A stretch of DNA of 64,000 bases from Streptomyces sp. NRRL S-37 (GTDB lineage Bacteria > Actinomycetota > Actinomycetes > Streptomycetales > Streptomycetaceae): contig NZ_JOIZ01000021.1 in assembly GCF_000721605.1 (NCBI RefSeq), positions 1 through 64,000 of the forward strand, written 5' to 3'. Numbering within the stretch: the first letter of the stretch is position 1; every line of letters begins with the position of its first letter. Positions 9,035-16,780 of the stretch are shown one piece after another. The translations under genes and the position numbers were made by a program. The notes below the pieces were generated by a model that was not told where the DNA came from, ran no database searches, and was given only the letters and a program-made list of their open reading frames with translations.

Positions 9035-10702
9035 TCAGGCGCCGGACGGGCTGAGAATGCTCGCCATCAGGCGGGCCGCCCGGCGTACCCGGGGGACGGC
9101 CATGCGGCGGGCCGCCGGGTGCAGCACGGTCGCCGTGAGGCCGGTCGGCTGCCAGCGGAGCTGGAGGCGGCCCGGGGGGTGGCCCTCGGGTTCGATGGTG
9201 AGCCGGTGGCGTGGGACGCGGGCGGTCAGGGACGGGAAGGCCAGGGGGGCCAGGAGCAGGCCCCGGTTGCCGTGACCCCGGCAGGTCAGGCGGACCATCG
9301 GGTGACGCACCCCGGTGAAGCCGCTCAGCGGGAGGCGCGCGGTCGCCGGGTCGAGACGGACGCGGCCCTCGAAGACACCGGGGCGGACCGGGGAGAGCCG
9401 GAAGGGGACGGTCAGGCGGCGCCGGCCGGGGGAGACGATCAGGCTCGCGCGCTGGGGGCCGACCGGGAGGCGCAGAGCCGGGTCGTAGGTGCGGACGGTC
9501 AGGTCGACGGAAGCCCCGGGCCCCCGGGTAATCTCCGTGATCTCGTGGCGGAACCGGGCGACGGAGAACGGGCGGGTGCCGAGCTCCAGCTCGGTCAGGT
9601 CCAGTTCGCGGCGGGCGCCCGCCGACCCGGGGACCCGCCCGCCCCAGTACGTACGGCCGTCCGGGCCCGTGGTCAGCTCCCTCGGGGCGACACCGTCCCC
9701 CAGTTCCCGGGCCGCCCACCGGGCCTCGGCCAGCCGCCGGTCGCGGACGAGCTGGAGCACCACCCGCTCGGCGCGGGGCAGCCGGGCGTACGCGCCCGGC
9801 GACAGGGTCTCCAGGTACGGGTTCACCAGGTCCGCGAAGGCCGCCAGCCACTCCTCGTCCCGGTAGGGCAGGTCGCCCGCGTACATCCGGAAGTCGTGCT
9901 TCAGGAACTTGTGGTCCTTGTCCTCGCGCAGCCCCTCGTGCCCGCTCTCGGCCAGGAAGGCGTCGATCAGCCGCTGGACGTGGATCCGGTCGCGGACGTT
10001 GCCGATCAGATGCCGCTGGTTGGAGATGGACGCGGCGCCGGAGCCGGCGTACGGGGCGACGTACCAGAGGTACACCGGCTCGGGGATGATCGTGAACCGC
10101 TTCGCCAGGCAGTACGCCTGGGCCGAGAAGAGCTGGTCCTCGTAGTGGATGCCCTCGGGGAAGCGCAGGCCGTGCCGGTCGAGGAAGGCGCGGGCGTACA
10201 TCTTGCCGGTGGACAGGTGCTCGAAGAACAGCCGCGGATCGGCCTCGATGCCGTCCAGGGTGCGGCGTTCGCGCACGAGGTGCGGCATCCAGGTGGAGCG
10301 GCGGCCGGTGTCCACCCGGATCCGCCGCACCGCGCCCATCGCGAAGTCGAGGTCGCGCTCGCGGTGCGCGGCGAGCAGCGAGGCGACCGACTCCGGCGGG
10401 AGCTCGTCGTCGCTGTCGAGGAACATCAGGTACGGCGCCCGCGCGATCTCCAGGGCGCGGTTGCGCGGCGCGCTGCACCCGCCGCTGTTCTCCGGCAGCC
10501 GCAGGTACCGGATACGGCCGTCGCGGGCCGCCAGCGCCCGCGCCACCCGGGGGGTGTCGTCCGTGGAGTGGTCGTCGCTGATGACGATCTCGATGTTCCG
10601 GTGGGTCTGGCGGCGCACGGACTCCACCGCGCGGGGGAGCCGTCCGGCGTCGTTGTGCACGATCACCGTGACGGTCACGTCGGGGAGCCGGGGAGTGTTC
10701 AT
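9035..10702 (-). CDS. Family 2 glycosyltransferase with C-terminal beta-rich domain
   Basis: 555 residues. The GT-A fold is clear: VTVTVIVHNDAGRLPRAV at the N-terminus, ISDDHSTDDTP near residue 40, and the DxD-type metal site FLDSDDELPPESV near 95-107. An acceptor-side segment with HYEDQLFSAQAY lies near 190. The last ~200 residues form a beta-rich domain seen in Streptomyces wall-polymer transferases. Donor and acceptor are unknown. The start codon ATG at 10702 overlaps the stop of the upstream TagF-like gene by four bases (ATGA), so translation is coupled. It is a likely teichoic or teichulosonic acid side-sugar or backbone transferase. It resembles the transferase at 16781-18382 in architecture. 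Confidence 0.88.
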   Translation of the reverse strand: MNTPRLPDVTVTVIVHNDAGRLPRAVESVRRQTHRNIEIVISDDHSTDDTPRVARALAARDGRIRYLRLPENSGGCSAPRNRALEIARAPYLMFLDSDDELPPESVASLLAAHRERDLDFAMGAVRRIRVDTGRRSTWMPHLVRERRTLDGIEADPRLFFEHLSTGKMYARAFLDRHGLRFPEGIHYEDQLFSAQAYCLAKRFTIIPEPVYLWYVAPYAGSGAASISNQRHLIGNVRDRIHVQRLIDAFLAESGHEGLREDKDHKFLKHDFRMYAGDLPYRDEEWLAAFADLVNPYLETLSPGAYARLPRAERVVLQLVRDRRLAEARWAARELGDGVAPRELTTGPDGRTYWGGRVPGSAGARRELDLTELELGTRPFSVARFRHEITEITRGPGASVDLTVRTYDPALRLPVGPQRASLIVSPGRRRLTVPFRLSPVRPGVFEGRVRLDPATARLPLSGFTGVRHPMVRLTCRGHGNRGLLLAPLAFPSLTARVPRHRLTIEPEGHPPGRLQLRWQPTGLTATVLHPAARRMAVPRVRRAARLMASILSPSGA

Positions 10703-12900
10703 GACGCCTCCTCGGGGGTCGGCGCCGGGGTGCGTTCGCCGAGCGGCAGCACCGGCGGCAGCGACGCCTCGTCCTGGCCGAGGAAGACCCGGCGCACGAC
10801 GCGTTCGGCGGCGCGGCCGTCGTCGTACTCGCAGAACCGGCGCCGGAAGACGGCCCGCGCCTTCGCCGCGCCGTCGTCGCGCCAGGCGTCGGTGGTGAGG
10901 ATCCCGGTCAGCTCGTCCTGGGTGCGGGCCACCGGGCCGGGTGCCTCGGCCATCAGGTCGAAGTAGACGCCGCGCGTGGTGCGGTACGTCTCCCAGTCGT
11001 CGGCGTGGACGACGATCGGGCGGTCGAGGTTGGCGTAGTCGAACATGATCGACGAGTAGTCCGTGACCAGGACGTCGGCGGCCAGGCACAGCTCCTCCAC
11101 CGGGTCGTAGGACGAGACGTCCACGACGCGGCCGGAGCGGCGCGGGCCGGCCGGCGGGGAGGCGGGGGAGGCGGCACCGTCGTAGAAGTAGTGGCCGCGC
11201 ACCAGCAGCACGGTGTCCTCGCCGAGCCGTTCGGCGAGGGCGGCGAGGTCCAGGCGCGGGGTCCAGCCGGCCTCGTAGTCGCGGTGCGTGGGCGCGTACA
11301 GGACGGCCCGGCGGCCGGGCGCGATGCCGAGGCGTTCGCGGACCGCGCGGATGTCGTCGGCGCCGGCCGTGTAGTAGACGTCGTTGCGCGGATAGCCGTG
11401 ATCGAGCGAGACGAACCGCGACGGGTACGCCCTCTCCCACATGCGGGTGGTGTGGCTGTTGGCGGAGATGCTGAAGTCCCATTTGTCGACGCGTTCCAGC
11501 AGCGCGTCGAAGTCCAGGCCCTGGGCGGCGGCCGGGAACGGCATCTGGTCCACGCCCATGCGCTTGAGCGGGGTGCCGTGGTGGGTCTGGAGGTGGACCG
11601 TGCCGGGGCGTTTGACCACGGCGTTCGGGAAGTTGACGTTGTTGACGAGGTACTTCGCGGTGGCGAGCGTCTCCCAGTAGCGGCGGGTGCCGGGGACGAC
11701 GTGGTCGGTGCCGGGCGGGAGCAGGGCGGCGTTCTCGGCGGTCACCACCCACACCGGGTGGATGTGCGGGGCGAGTTCGGCGAGCTTCGCGGCGATCGCG
11801 GCCGGGTTGCAGGCGACCCCGCGGTTCCAGTAGGCGGCGAACACCGCCAGGCGGGGGTCGACGGGGCGGCGCAGGGCCCTGCGGTACTGCTGCTCGCGGA
11901 CCTGTGCGCCGAGCCGGCGCCGGCCGGTGCGCACGGTGGACCGCACGGCGCGGCGGGCCCGGTTGGCGGTCTGGAAGGCGCGGTATCTGCCGTAGGCGTC
12001 CTCTTCGAGCAGGGAGCGGCGGATGCCCTCGGGGCCGGCGGGGCGCCGGTGGCCCTCGGGGCGGCGGCGCAGGGCGGCGGCCGAGGCCCGGTGGAAGAAC
12101 TCCCGGGCCACGTCCTCGGGCATGTCGCCGCGGGTGAAGGCGCGCAGGCAGTCACGGACCATGATCTCGTAGAGCACGGTGTAGACGGCGGGGCGTTCGC
12201 GGGCGAGGTCGAGGAGGCTCTCGTAGCGGTCGACGAGCGCGTAGTGCTGTGCGGGGGTGAGCGGCGGGAGGGCGGCGGGGCGCAGCCGGCGGTCCTCGTG
12301 GGCGATGTGCGGCAGGGCGGCGATGCGGCCGGCGAGCAGCAGGGCGGCGAGGGCCGCGTGCGGTTCGTCGTCGGTGGTGAGCTGCTCCTCGTGCGCCCGC
12401 CAGAAACCGGCGCGCAGGACGCGGGTGCCGAGCAGCGGGGTCAGGCGCAGCAGGTAGGCGCTGTCGTCGAGGGCGAGGTCGGTGCGGCCCGCGCGGGCGA
12501 GCAGGGGGCCGTCCGCCGAGGGGAGCCCGGAACGGCGCCAGGTGCCGCGCAGGTGGTCCAGGAGCAGGACGTCCACGGCGGCGGGGAGCCCGGCGACCCG
12601 TTCGGCGACGGTACGGGTGCTGCCGGGCGGCAGGCCGTCCTTGGCGCGGACGAAGTGCAGCCAGCGGCCGGCGGCCCGCGCCGCCCCCGCCGCCCTGGCC
12701 GTCGCGTCGGACGTGCCGTCGGGCAGGGGCAGCACCCGGACGTGCGGGGCGTGCCGCCGGGCGGTCTCGTGGGCCCAGTCGCCGACGGCGGCGACGACGA
12801 CCTCGGTGTCCGGGAGGGGCCGGTCGGTGAGGGAGTCGAGCAGGCCGGTCAGGTGGTCCTGGGTGTTCGGCCCGTGGACGATGACGCTGAGCTCGGGCAT
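10699..12900 (-). CDS. CDP-glycerol glycerophosphotransferase family (TagF-like) polymerase
   Basis: 733 residues in two parts. The N-terminal ~230 residues resemble a family 2 glycosyltransferase fold (LSVIVHGPNTQDHL at the start) but lack a convincing DxD, so this part may be non-catalytic. The C-terminal ~400 residues carry the Glyphos_transf signature: the HGTPLKRMG motif, YAPTHRDYEAGW and DVLVTDYSSIMFDY, which in TagF/TarF enzymes bind the CDP-polyol and the phosphate acceptor. It should polymerise or prime a polyol-phosphate wall polymer at the inner membrane face. ATG at 12900 follows AAGGAG at good spacing. It sits between the damaged ABC exporter genes upstream and a glycosyltransferase downstream in one operon-like run. 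Confidence 0.9.
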   Translation of the reverse strand: MPELSVIVHGPNTQDHLTGLLDSLTDRPLPDTEVVVAAVGDWAHETARRHAPHVRVLPLPDGTSDATARAAGAARAAGRWLHFVRAKDGLPPGSTRTVAERVAGLPAAVDVLLLDHLRGTWRRSGLPSADGPLLARAGRTDLALDDSAYLLRLTPLLGTRVLRAGFWRAHEEQLTTDDEPHAALAALLLAGRIAALPHIAHEDRRLRPAALPPLTPAQHYALVDRYESLLDLARERPAVYTVLYEIMVRDCLRAFTRGDMPEDVAREFFHRASAAALRRRPEGHRRPAGPEGIRRSLLEEDAYGRYRAFQTANRARRAVRSTVRTGRRRLGAQVREQQYRRALRRPVDPRLAVFAAYWNRGVACNPAAIAAKLAELAPHIHPVWVVTAENAALLPPGTDHVVPGTRRYWETLATAKYLVNNVNFPNAVVKRPGTVHLQTHHGTPLKRMGVDQMPFPAAAQGLDFDALLERVDKWDFSISANSHTTRMWERAYPSRFVSLDHGYPRNDVYYTAGADDIRAVRERLGIAPGRRAVLYAPTHRDYEAGWTPRLDLAALAERLGEDTVLLVRGHYFYDGAASPASPPAGPRRSGRVVDVSSYDPVEELCLAADVLVTDYSSIMFDYANLDRPIVVHADDWETYRTTRGVYFDLMAEAPGPVARTQDELTGILTTDAWRDDGAAKARAVFRRRFCEYDDGRAAERVVRRVFLGQDEASLPPVLPLGERTPAPTPEEAS

Positions 12901-12991
12901 CGCGGGACTCCTTCGGCTGCTCGTCGCTCCGGACGGTCCTCTTCGGTCATATTGGCATCAATACGATGAAGTGGCCGCGCGGGCGTGAGCC

Positions 12992-13547
12992 TCAGGAGGA
13001 CACCGGTACCGCCTTCGGCTTGGGCTGCGGCTTGCGGGCCGTGGCCTTGCCCGAGGTGAACGCCTCGTACTCCTTGAGCACGTCCTCCGTCGGTCCGTCC
13101 ATCAGCAGCTCGCCCCGCTCCAGCCAGAGCACGCGGTCGCAGGTGTCGCGGATCGACTTGTTGTTGTGGCTGACCAGGAACACCGTCCCCGCCCGCTTGC
13201 GCAGCTCCCGGATGCGGGCCTCGGAGCGCTTCTGGAAGGAGCGGTCGCCGGTGGCCAGCGCCTCGTCGACGAGGAGGACGTCGTGGTCCTTGGAGGAGGG
13301 TCGACTTGCCCGAGCCGTTGGTGCCGATGAGCCCGATCGCCTCGCCCCGGTACGCCACGAAGGAGACCCCGCGCACGGCGTGCACCGTGCGCACACCGGA
13401 CGCCTTCTCGGCCTGCTTGCGGCGCAGCATGCGGTTGAGGGCGGCGGTGGCGGAGCCGCGTCCGGCGCCGGTGCCGTTGACCCGGTAGACGATGTCGACG
13501 CGGTCGGCGACGACCGTGGGGATCCTGGTGTCGCTGCTGTCAGCCAC
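12992..13547 (-). pseudogene. Teichoic-acid-type ABC exporter ATPase, internally deleted and frameshifted
   Basis: Reading from GTG 13547, the N-terminus is intact through the Walker A motif GTNGSGKSTLL. The frame then breaks near base 13302. In another frame the sequence resumes as DHDVLLVDEALATGD (Walker B and D-loop), VFLVSHNN (H-loop) and a Lys/Pro-rich C-terminus ending at 12992. The Q-loop and ABC signature are missing, roughly 100 residues compared with family members. The remaining 556 bases are not a multiple of three. As written it cannot make a working ATPase. The start overlaps the permease stop by eight bases, as in intact operons. An assembly error is a serious alternative to decay. 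Confidence 0.85.
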
Positions 13548-13927
13548 GGCCGTATTTCTCCTCTGCCTTCCAGAAGTACACGAAGCCGATCACACCGGCC
13601 AGCAGCGCCCAGCCCACCGCGAACGCCCACACGTGCCCGCACCAGCCCCAGGTTCCCGGAGATGGCCCGGACCCCGGCAAGCACCGAGCTCTGGGTGAAG
13701 GTGAACACGAACACGCCCGTCACCAGGAACGGCACGTACACGTCGTGCGGGATGCCCCGGCGGGCGCCCAGCAGCAGGCCGAAGATGAAGAAGTACACGG
13801 CCGCGTTCAGCAGCGGGGTCGCCACCTGCCAGAGCTGGCCGAGCTTGGCCTGGCTGTACTGGGCGGTCTCGGCGGGGGGTACCGGGGCGCCCGGTGCGGG
13901 GGGAGGTGTGTGGAGGACCTGACTCAC
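13540..13927 (-). pseudogene. Teichoic-acid-type ABC-2 permease, internally deleted
   Basis: From GTG 13927 a Pro-rich N-terminus runs straight into TAQYSQAKLGQLWQVATPLL, the first membrane helix and the conserved VFVFTFTQSSVLAGVRAISG segment. The usual N-terminal amphipathic region before that motif appears to be missing. After GNLGLV, near base 13636, the frame changes and only the last helix and tail remain: HVWAFAVGWALLAGVIGFVY, then a YGRG end at 13540. About 170 central residues are absent. Roughly 128 codons remain of an expected ~300. Together with the ATPase this would have exported the wall polymer made by the downstream genes. Confidence 0.85.
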
Positions 13928-13978
13928 ATCCGGCGCTTTCGCTAGAGAGAGGGGGTGGCGACGGGCCGGTCGTACGTC

Positions 13979-14042
13979 GGAACGGCACCGTACCGTCGCA
14001 ACGGGAGCGTAAGTCGAAAGAACGTCGGAACGCAACCGTTTC
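13979..14042. promoter_or_regulatory. Tandem palindromic operator candidates between permease and TetR gene
   Basis: Two copies of an imperfect palindrome lie 48 bases apart: GGAACGGCACCGTACC at 13979-13994 and GGAACGCAACCGTTTC at 14027-14042, each with six-base arms around a four-base centre. They sit inside a longer 24-base direct repeat that starts CGTCGGAACG. The position, just before the TetR start and between divergent genes, suits autoregulation and control of the exporter operon. Confidence 0.6.
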
Positions 14043-14072
14043 GTCGTGACGGTATCGGCCTATGCTGTCCGC

Positions 14073-14699
14073 ATGACGACGAACGCCGACGAGCCCCAGC
14101 CGCGTCCGCGCCGCAGGGCGCCCGCCGGGGCCGCCGTACTGCGCGAGGACGTGACGGAGGCCATCCGGGCGGCCGTCTTCGAGGAACTGGCCGCGGCCGG
14201 CTACGCGCGGATGTCGATCGAGGGGATCGCGCGCCGCGCGGGCGTCGGCAAGACCGCGGTGTACCGCCGCTGGCGCTCCAAACTGCACCTCGTCCTCGAC
14301 CTGGTCTCCGCGATCGCCGTCCAGGGCCTGCCCGCGCCGGACACCGGCTCCCTGGAGGGCGACCTGCGCCTGCTGTACGAGGTCACCTCCCGCGCCCTGC
14401 GCCACCCCGTCGCCTCGCAGATCCTCCCCGACCTCCAGGCCGAGGCCGCCCGCAACCCCGAGATCGCCGAGGCCCTGCAGAAGGCGCTGCGCGAGGGCCA
14501 GGACTCCGTCGCCCGGGGGATCGTCGCGGCGGCACAGGAGCGCGGCGACCTCCGTCCCGGCGCCGACCACGCCCTGGCCCTCGACCTGATCTCGGGCCCC
14601 CTGTACTGGCGCTCGGTGGTCATCCGCGGCCCGAAGCCGCCGAAGGGCTACCTGGAGGCGCTGACCCGGGCGACGGCGGAGGCGCTGAAGGCGCTGTGA
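14073..14699 (+). CDS. TetR/AcrR family transcriptional regulator
   Basis: 208 residues. The N-terminal helix-turn-helix is clear: REDVTEAIRAAVFEELAAAG leads into MSIEGIARRAGVGKTAVYRR (about residues 48-67). The C-terminal domain contains SLEGDLRLLYEVTSRAL and resembles the TetR_C group with PxxxxxLPDLQAEAARNP. It has 9-10 helices, no membrane segment, and an unknown ligand. ATG at 14073 was chosen over an in-frame GTG at 14046 because the family start fits. Two palindromes lie 30-95 bases upstream, so autorepression is likely. It is divergent from the damaged ABC exporter operon, the probable target. Confidence 0.9.
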   Translation: MTTNADEPQPRPRRRAPAGAAVLREDVTEAIRAAVFEELAAAGYARMSIEGIARRAGVGKTAVYRRWRSKLHLVLDLVSAIAVQGLPAPDTGSLEGDLRLLYEVTSRALRHPVASQILPDLQAEAARNPEIAEALQKALREGQDSVARGIVAAAQERGDLRPGADHALALDLISGPLYWRSVVIRGPKPPKGYLEALTRATAEALKAL

Positions 14700-14803
14700 A
14701 GAGGCGCTTCGCGCCCTGAGCTCCCCTCTGCCCGCCGCCGTACGGCGTTGTCAGCGCCCGTTGTGAAGGTGGCCGGCCACGGTCACGCGGAGGTCGCCGG
14801 AGG

Positions 14804-14926
14804 TCAGTTGAGCAGGGTGGTGTCGGCGACCTGCTGGAGGTCGTCGCGGTCGACGCCGCTCGCGGCCTGGACGGCGATCCCGTAGGAGAGGGAGACGACA
14901 TACCGGGCGAGCCGGTCCCGGCCACT
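14804..14926 (-). pseudogene. C-terminal remnant of a second TetR-family regulator
   Basis: About 40 codons ending at the TGA at 14804 read RDRLARYVVSLSYGIAV then QAASGVDRDDLQQVADTTLL. This matches the last helices of the TetR C-terminal domain as I know it (a ‘VQAASGAxREELQxVAD’ type end). No helix-turn-helix or start codon exists upstream: the frame runs instead into the promoter of the reductase gene. It looks like a regulator once divergent from that reductase and now lost except for its tail. Confidence 0.6.
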
Positions 14927-14975
14927 GCCGTGTGACGCGGCGATGACTTTTCCCGGCCCGAGGAGTCTCACCCTT

Positions 14976-14988
14976 GTTGTCCGACAAC
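14976..14988. promoter_or_regulatory. Palindrome GTTGTCCGACAAC, candidate operator
   Basis: Five-base arms GTTGT/ACAAC surround a CCG centre, 14 bases before the reductase start codon and next to the TetR remnant. It is a plausible binding site for the lost TetR protein; FadR-type GntR sites look similar. Confidence 0.5.
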
Positions 14989-15001
14989 ACGGGAGGAACG
15001 C

Positions 15002-15646
15002 GTGACTCAGCTCCTGAGAGTCCAGAACTTCAACGTCTCGAGCGACGGCATCGCCGCCGGCAAGAACCAGAGCCTCGAGCTGCCGTTCGGTCTCGAGCAT
15101 CCCGAGCGGCTGTTCGCGTGGGCCGGCGCCACGGCGAGCTGGCCCATGCGCACCGACCCCGGGGGCAGCCGGGGTCTCGACGACTACTTCACCCGGGACT
15201 TCGCGCGCAACATCGGCGCCGAGATCATGGGCCGCAACAAGTTCGGGCCCCAGCGCGGGCCCTGGCAGGACCACGAGTGGCGCGGCTGGTGGGGGGAGGA
15301 GCCCCCGTTCCGCACCCCGGTGTTCGTCATGACCCACCACGAGCGTCCTTCGTTCACGCTCTCCGACACCACGTTCCACTTCGTCGCCGGCGACCCGGCC
15401 GCGGTCCTCGAGCGGGCGCGAGAAGCGGCGCGGGGCAAGGACGTCCGGCTCGGCGGCGGGGTCACCACCATCAGGCAGTTCCTCGACGCGGACCTCGTCG
15501 ACACCCTGCACGTGGTGGTCTCCCCGGTGAAGCTCGGGTCCGGACTGCGCCTGTGGGAGTCCCCCGACGAACTGCGCGACCGGTACCACCTGGAGGTCGT
15601 GCCCAGCCCGAGCGGCGTGACCCACCACCTGTTCTGGCGGAAGTGA
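15002..15646 (+). CDS. Dihydrofolate reductase / RibD C-terminal domain family protein
   Basis: 214 residues, one RibD_C-like domain. Visible marks are LLRVQNFNVSSDGIAAG at the N-terminus, IMGRNKFGPQRGPW near residue 77, and PVFVMTHHERPS near 103. The nucleotide-binding segment GKDVRLGGGVTTIRQFL lies near 145-161, and LHVVVSPVKLGSG near 172. Such proteins are NADPH-dependent reductases of unknown substrate in actinobacteria and are usually regulated by a neighbouring TetR. Start is GTG at 15002 behind GGGAGG. The neighbouring TetR is reduced to a fragment here, so regulation may be lost. Confidence 0.85.
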   Translation: MTQLLRVQNFNVSSDGIAAGKNQSLELPFGLEHPERLFAWAGATASWPMRTDPGGSRGLDDYFTRDFARNIGAEIMGRNKFGPQRGPWQDHEWRGWWGEEPPFRTPVFVMTHHERPSFTLSDTTFHFVAGDPAAVLERAREAARGKDVRLGGGVTTIRQFLDADLVDTLHVVVSPVKLGSGLRLWESPDELRDRYHLEVVPSPSGVTHHLFWRK

Positions 15647-15664
15647 CCGGCCCTCGGGGCCGCA

Positions 15665-15742
15665 CTAGAAGGGGGCGCCCAGGGCGTCGCCCACGGCGGA
15701 GCCGATGACGGCGCCCAGGGCGCGTTCGGTGCGGGTCGGCAT
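15665..15742 (-). pseudogene. N-terminal remnant of an ADP-ribosylglycohydrolase
   Basis: An ATG whose last base sequence overlaps the galE stop (TGATG) opens a 25-codon frame: MPTRTERALGAVIGSAVGD then ALGAPF and a TAG. The GxxxGSAVGDALGAPFE pattern is the first metal-binding helix of ADP-ribosyl-GH proteins, which are normally ~300-350 residues. Everything after the sixth residue of that motif is gone, and the reductase stop lies 19 bases away. It was probably the gene after galE in an operon. Confidence 0.65.
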
Positions 15743-16725
15743 CAGGGGCGGGCCGCCGTCGGCGGGTGCAGGCGCAGCCAGCCGGCCCACGCCGAGGTGA
15801 TCATGTCGTCGATGTCGTGGCGGGCCTTCCAGCCCAGTTCCGTGGCCGCGCGGTCGGCGGAGGCGACTACGCGGGGCGGGTCGCCGGGGCGGCGCGGGGC
15901 GACCACGGGCGGGAGGTCGTGGCCGGTGAGGGCGTTGACGCGGTCGATCATCTCCCGCACGGAGACGCCCTCACCGCGGCCGATGTTGAGGGTGAGGTCC
16001 CGGCCGGGGGCGGAGCGCAGCGCGCGGGCCGCCGCGACATGGGCCTCGGCCAGGTCGACGACGTGGATGTAGTCGCGGACACAGGTGCCGTCGGGGGTCG
16101 GGTAGTCGTCGCCGAACACGCGCGGGGGCAGACCGTCCGTCAGCCTCTCGAAGATCATGGGGACGAGGTTGGAGACGCCCGTGTCGGCGAGGTCCGGGCG
16201 GGCGGCGCCGGCGACGTTGAAGTAGCGCAGGCAGGCCGTCGAGAGCCCGGCCGCTCTGCCGGTCGCGCGGACCAGCCACTCGCCGGCCAGTTTCGTCTCA
16301 CCGTACGGCGACAGGGGCGCGCACGGGGTCTCCTCCGTCACGAGGGCCACGTCCGGCATGCCGTACACGGCTGCCGAGGAGGAGAAGACGAAGGAGCGGA
16401 CCCCGGCCGACGTGACCGCGTCCAGCAGGACCCGCAGGCCCTCCACGTTCTCCCGGTAGTAGTGCAGGGGCAGCGACACCGACTCGGCCACCTGCTTCTT
16501 CGCCGCCAGGTGGACGACCCCGGTGACCTCGTGGTCCGCGAGGGCGCGCGCCACCCGCTCACCGTCCAGGGTGGAGCCGACCACCAGCGGCACCCCGTCC
16601 GGCACCCGGTCGGCGAGGCCGGTGGACAGGTCGTCGTACACCACCGCCCGTTCGCCCGCCTCGGTCATCGCCCGTACGACGTGCGCCCCGATGTAGCCGG
16701 CGCCGCCGGTGATCAACCAGGTCAT
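15742..16725 (-). CDS. galE: UDP-glucose 4-epimerase
   Basis: 327 residues, extended SDR family. The NAD-binding motif GGAGYIGAHVVRAM sits at residues 7-20. The catalytic triad is seen as FSSSAAVYG (Ser region near 118-126) and SPYGETKLAGEW (Tyr/Lys near 143-152). The C-terminal half has LRYFNVAGAARP and DGTCVRDYIHVVDLAEAH, typical of GalE. It interconverts UDP-glucose and UDP-galactose, supplying galactose for the wall polymers made by the adjacent transferases. Length matches bacterial GalE. It follows the family 2 transferase by 55 bases in the same direction. ATG at 16725 was chosen since the Rossmann motif starts at once. Confidence 0.93.
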   Translation of the reverse strand: MTWLITGGAGYIGAHVVRAMTEAGERAVVYDDLSTGLADRVPDGVPLVVGSTLDGERVARALADHEVTGVVHLAAKKQVAESVSLPLHYYRENVEGLRVLLDAVTSAGVRSFVFSSSAAVYGMPDVALVTEETPCAPLSPYGETKLAGEWLVRATGRAAGLSTACLRYFNVAGAARPDLADTGVSNLVPMIFERLTDGLPPRVFGDDYPTPDGTCVRDYIHVVDLAEAHVAAARALRSAPGRDLTLNIGRGEGVSVREMIDRVNALTGHDLPPVVAPRRPGDPPRVVASADRAATELGWKARHDIDDMITSAWAGWLRLHPPTAARP

Positions 16726-16780
16726 GGACGGCCGTCCCCTCGTCGTTGGCCCGTGCTTCCGCAATCGAACAGGTCGACCC

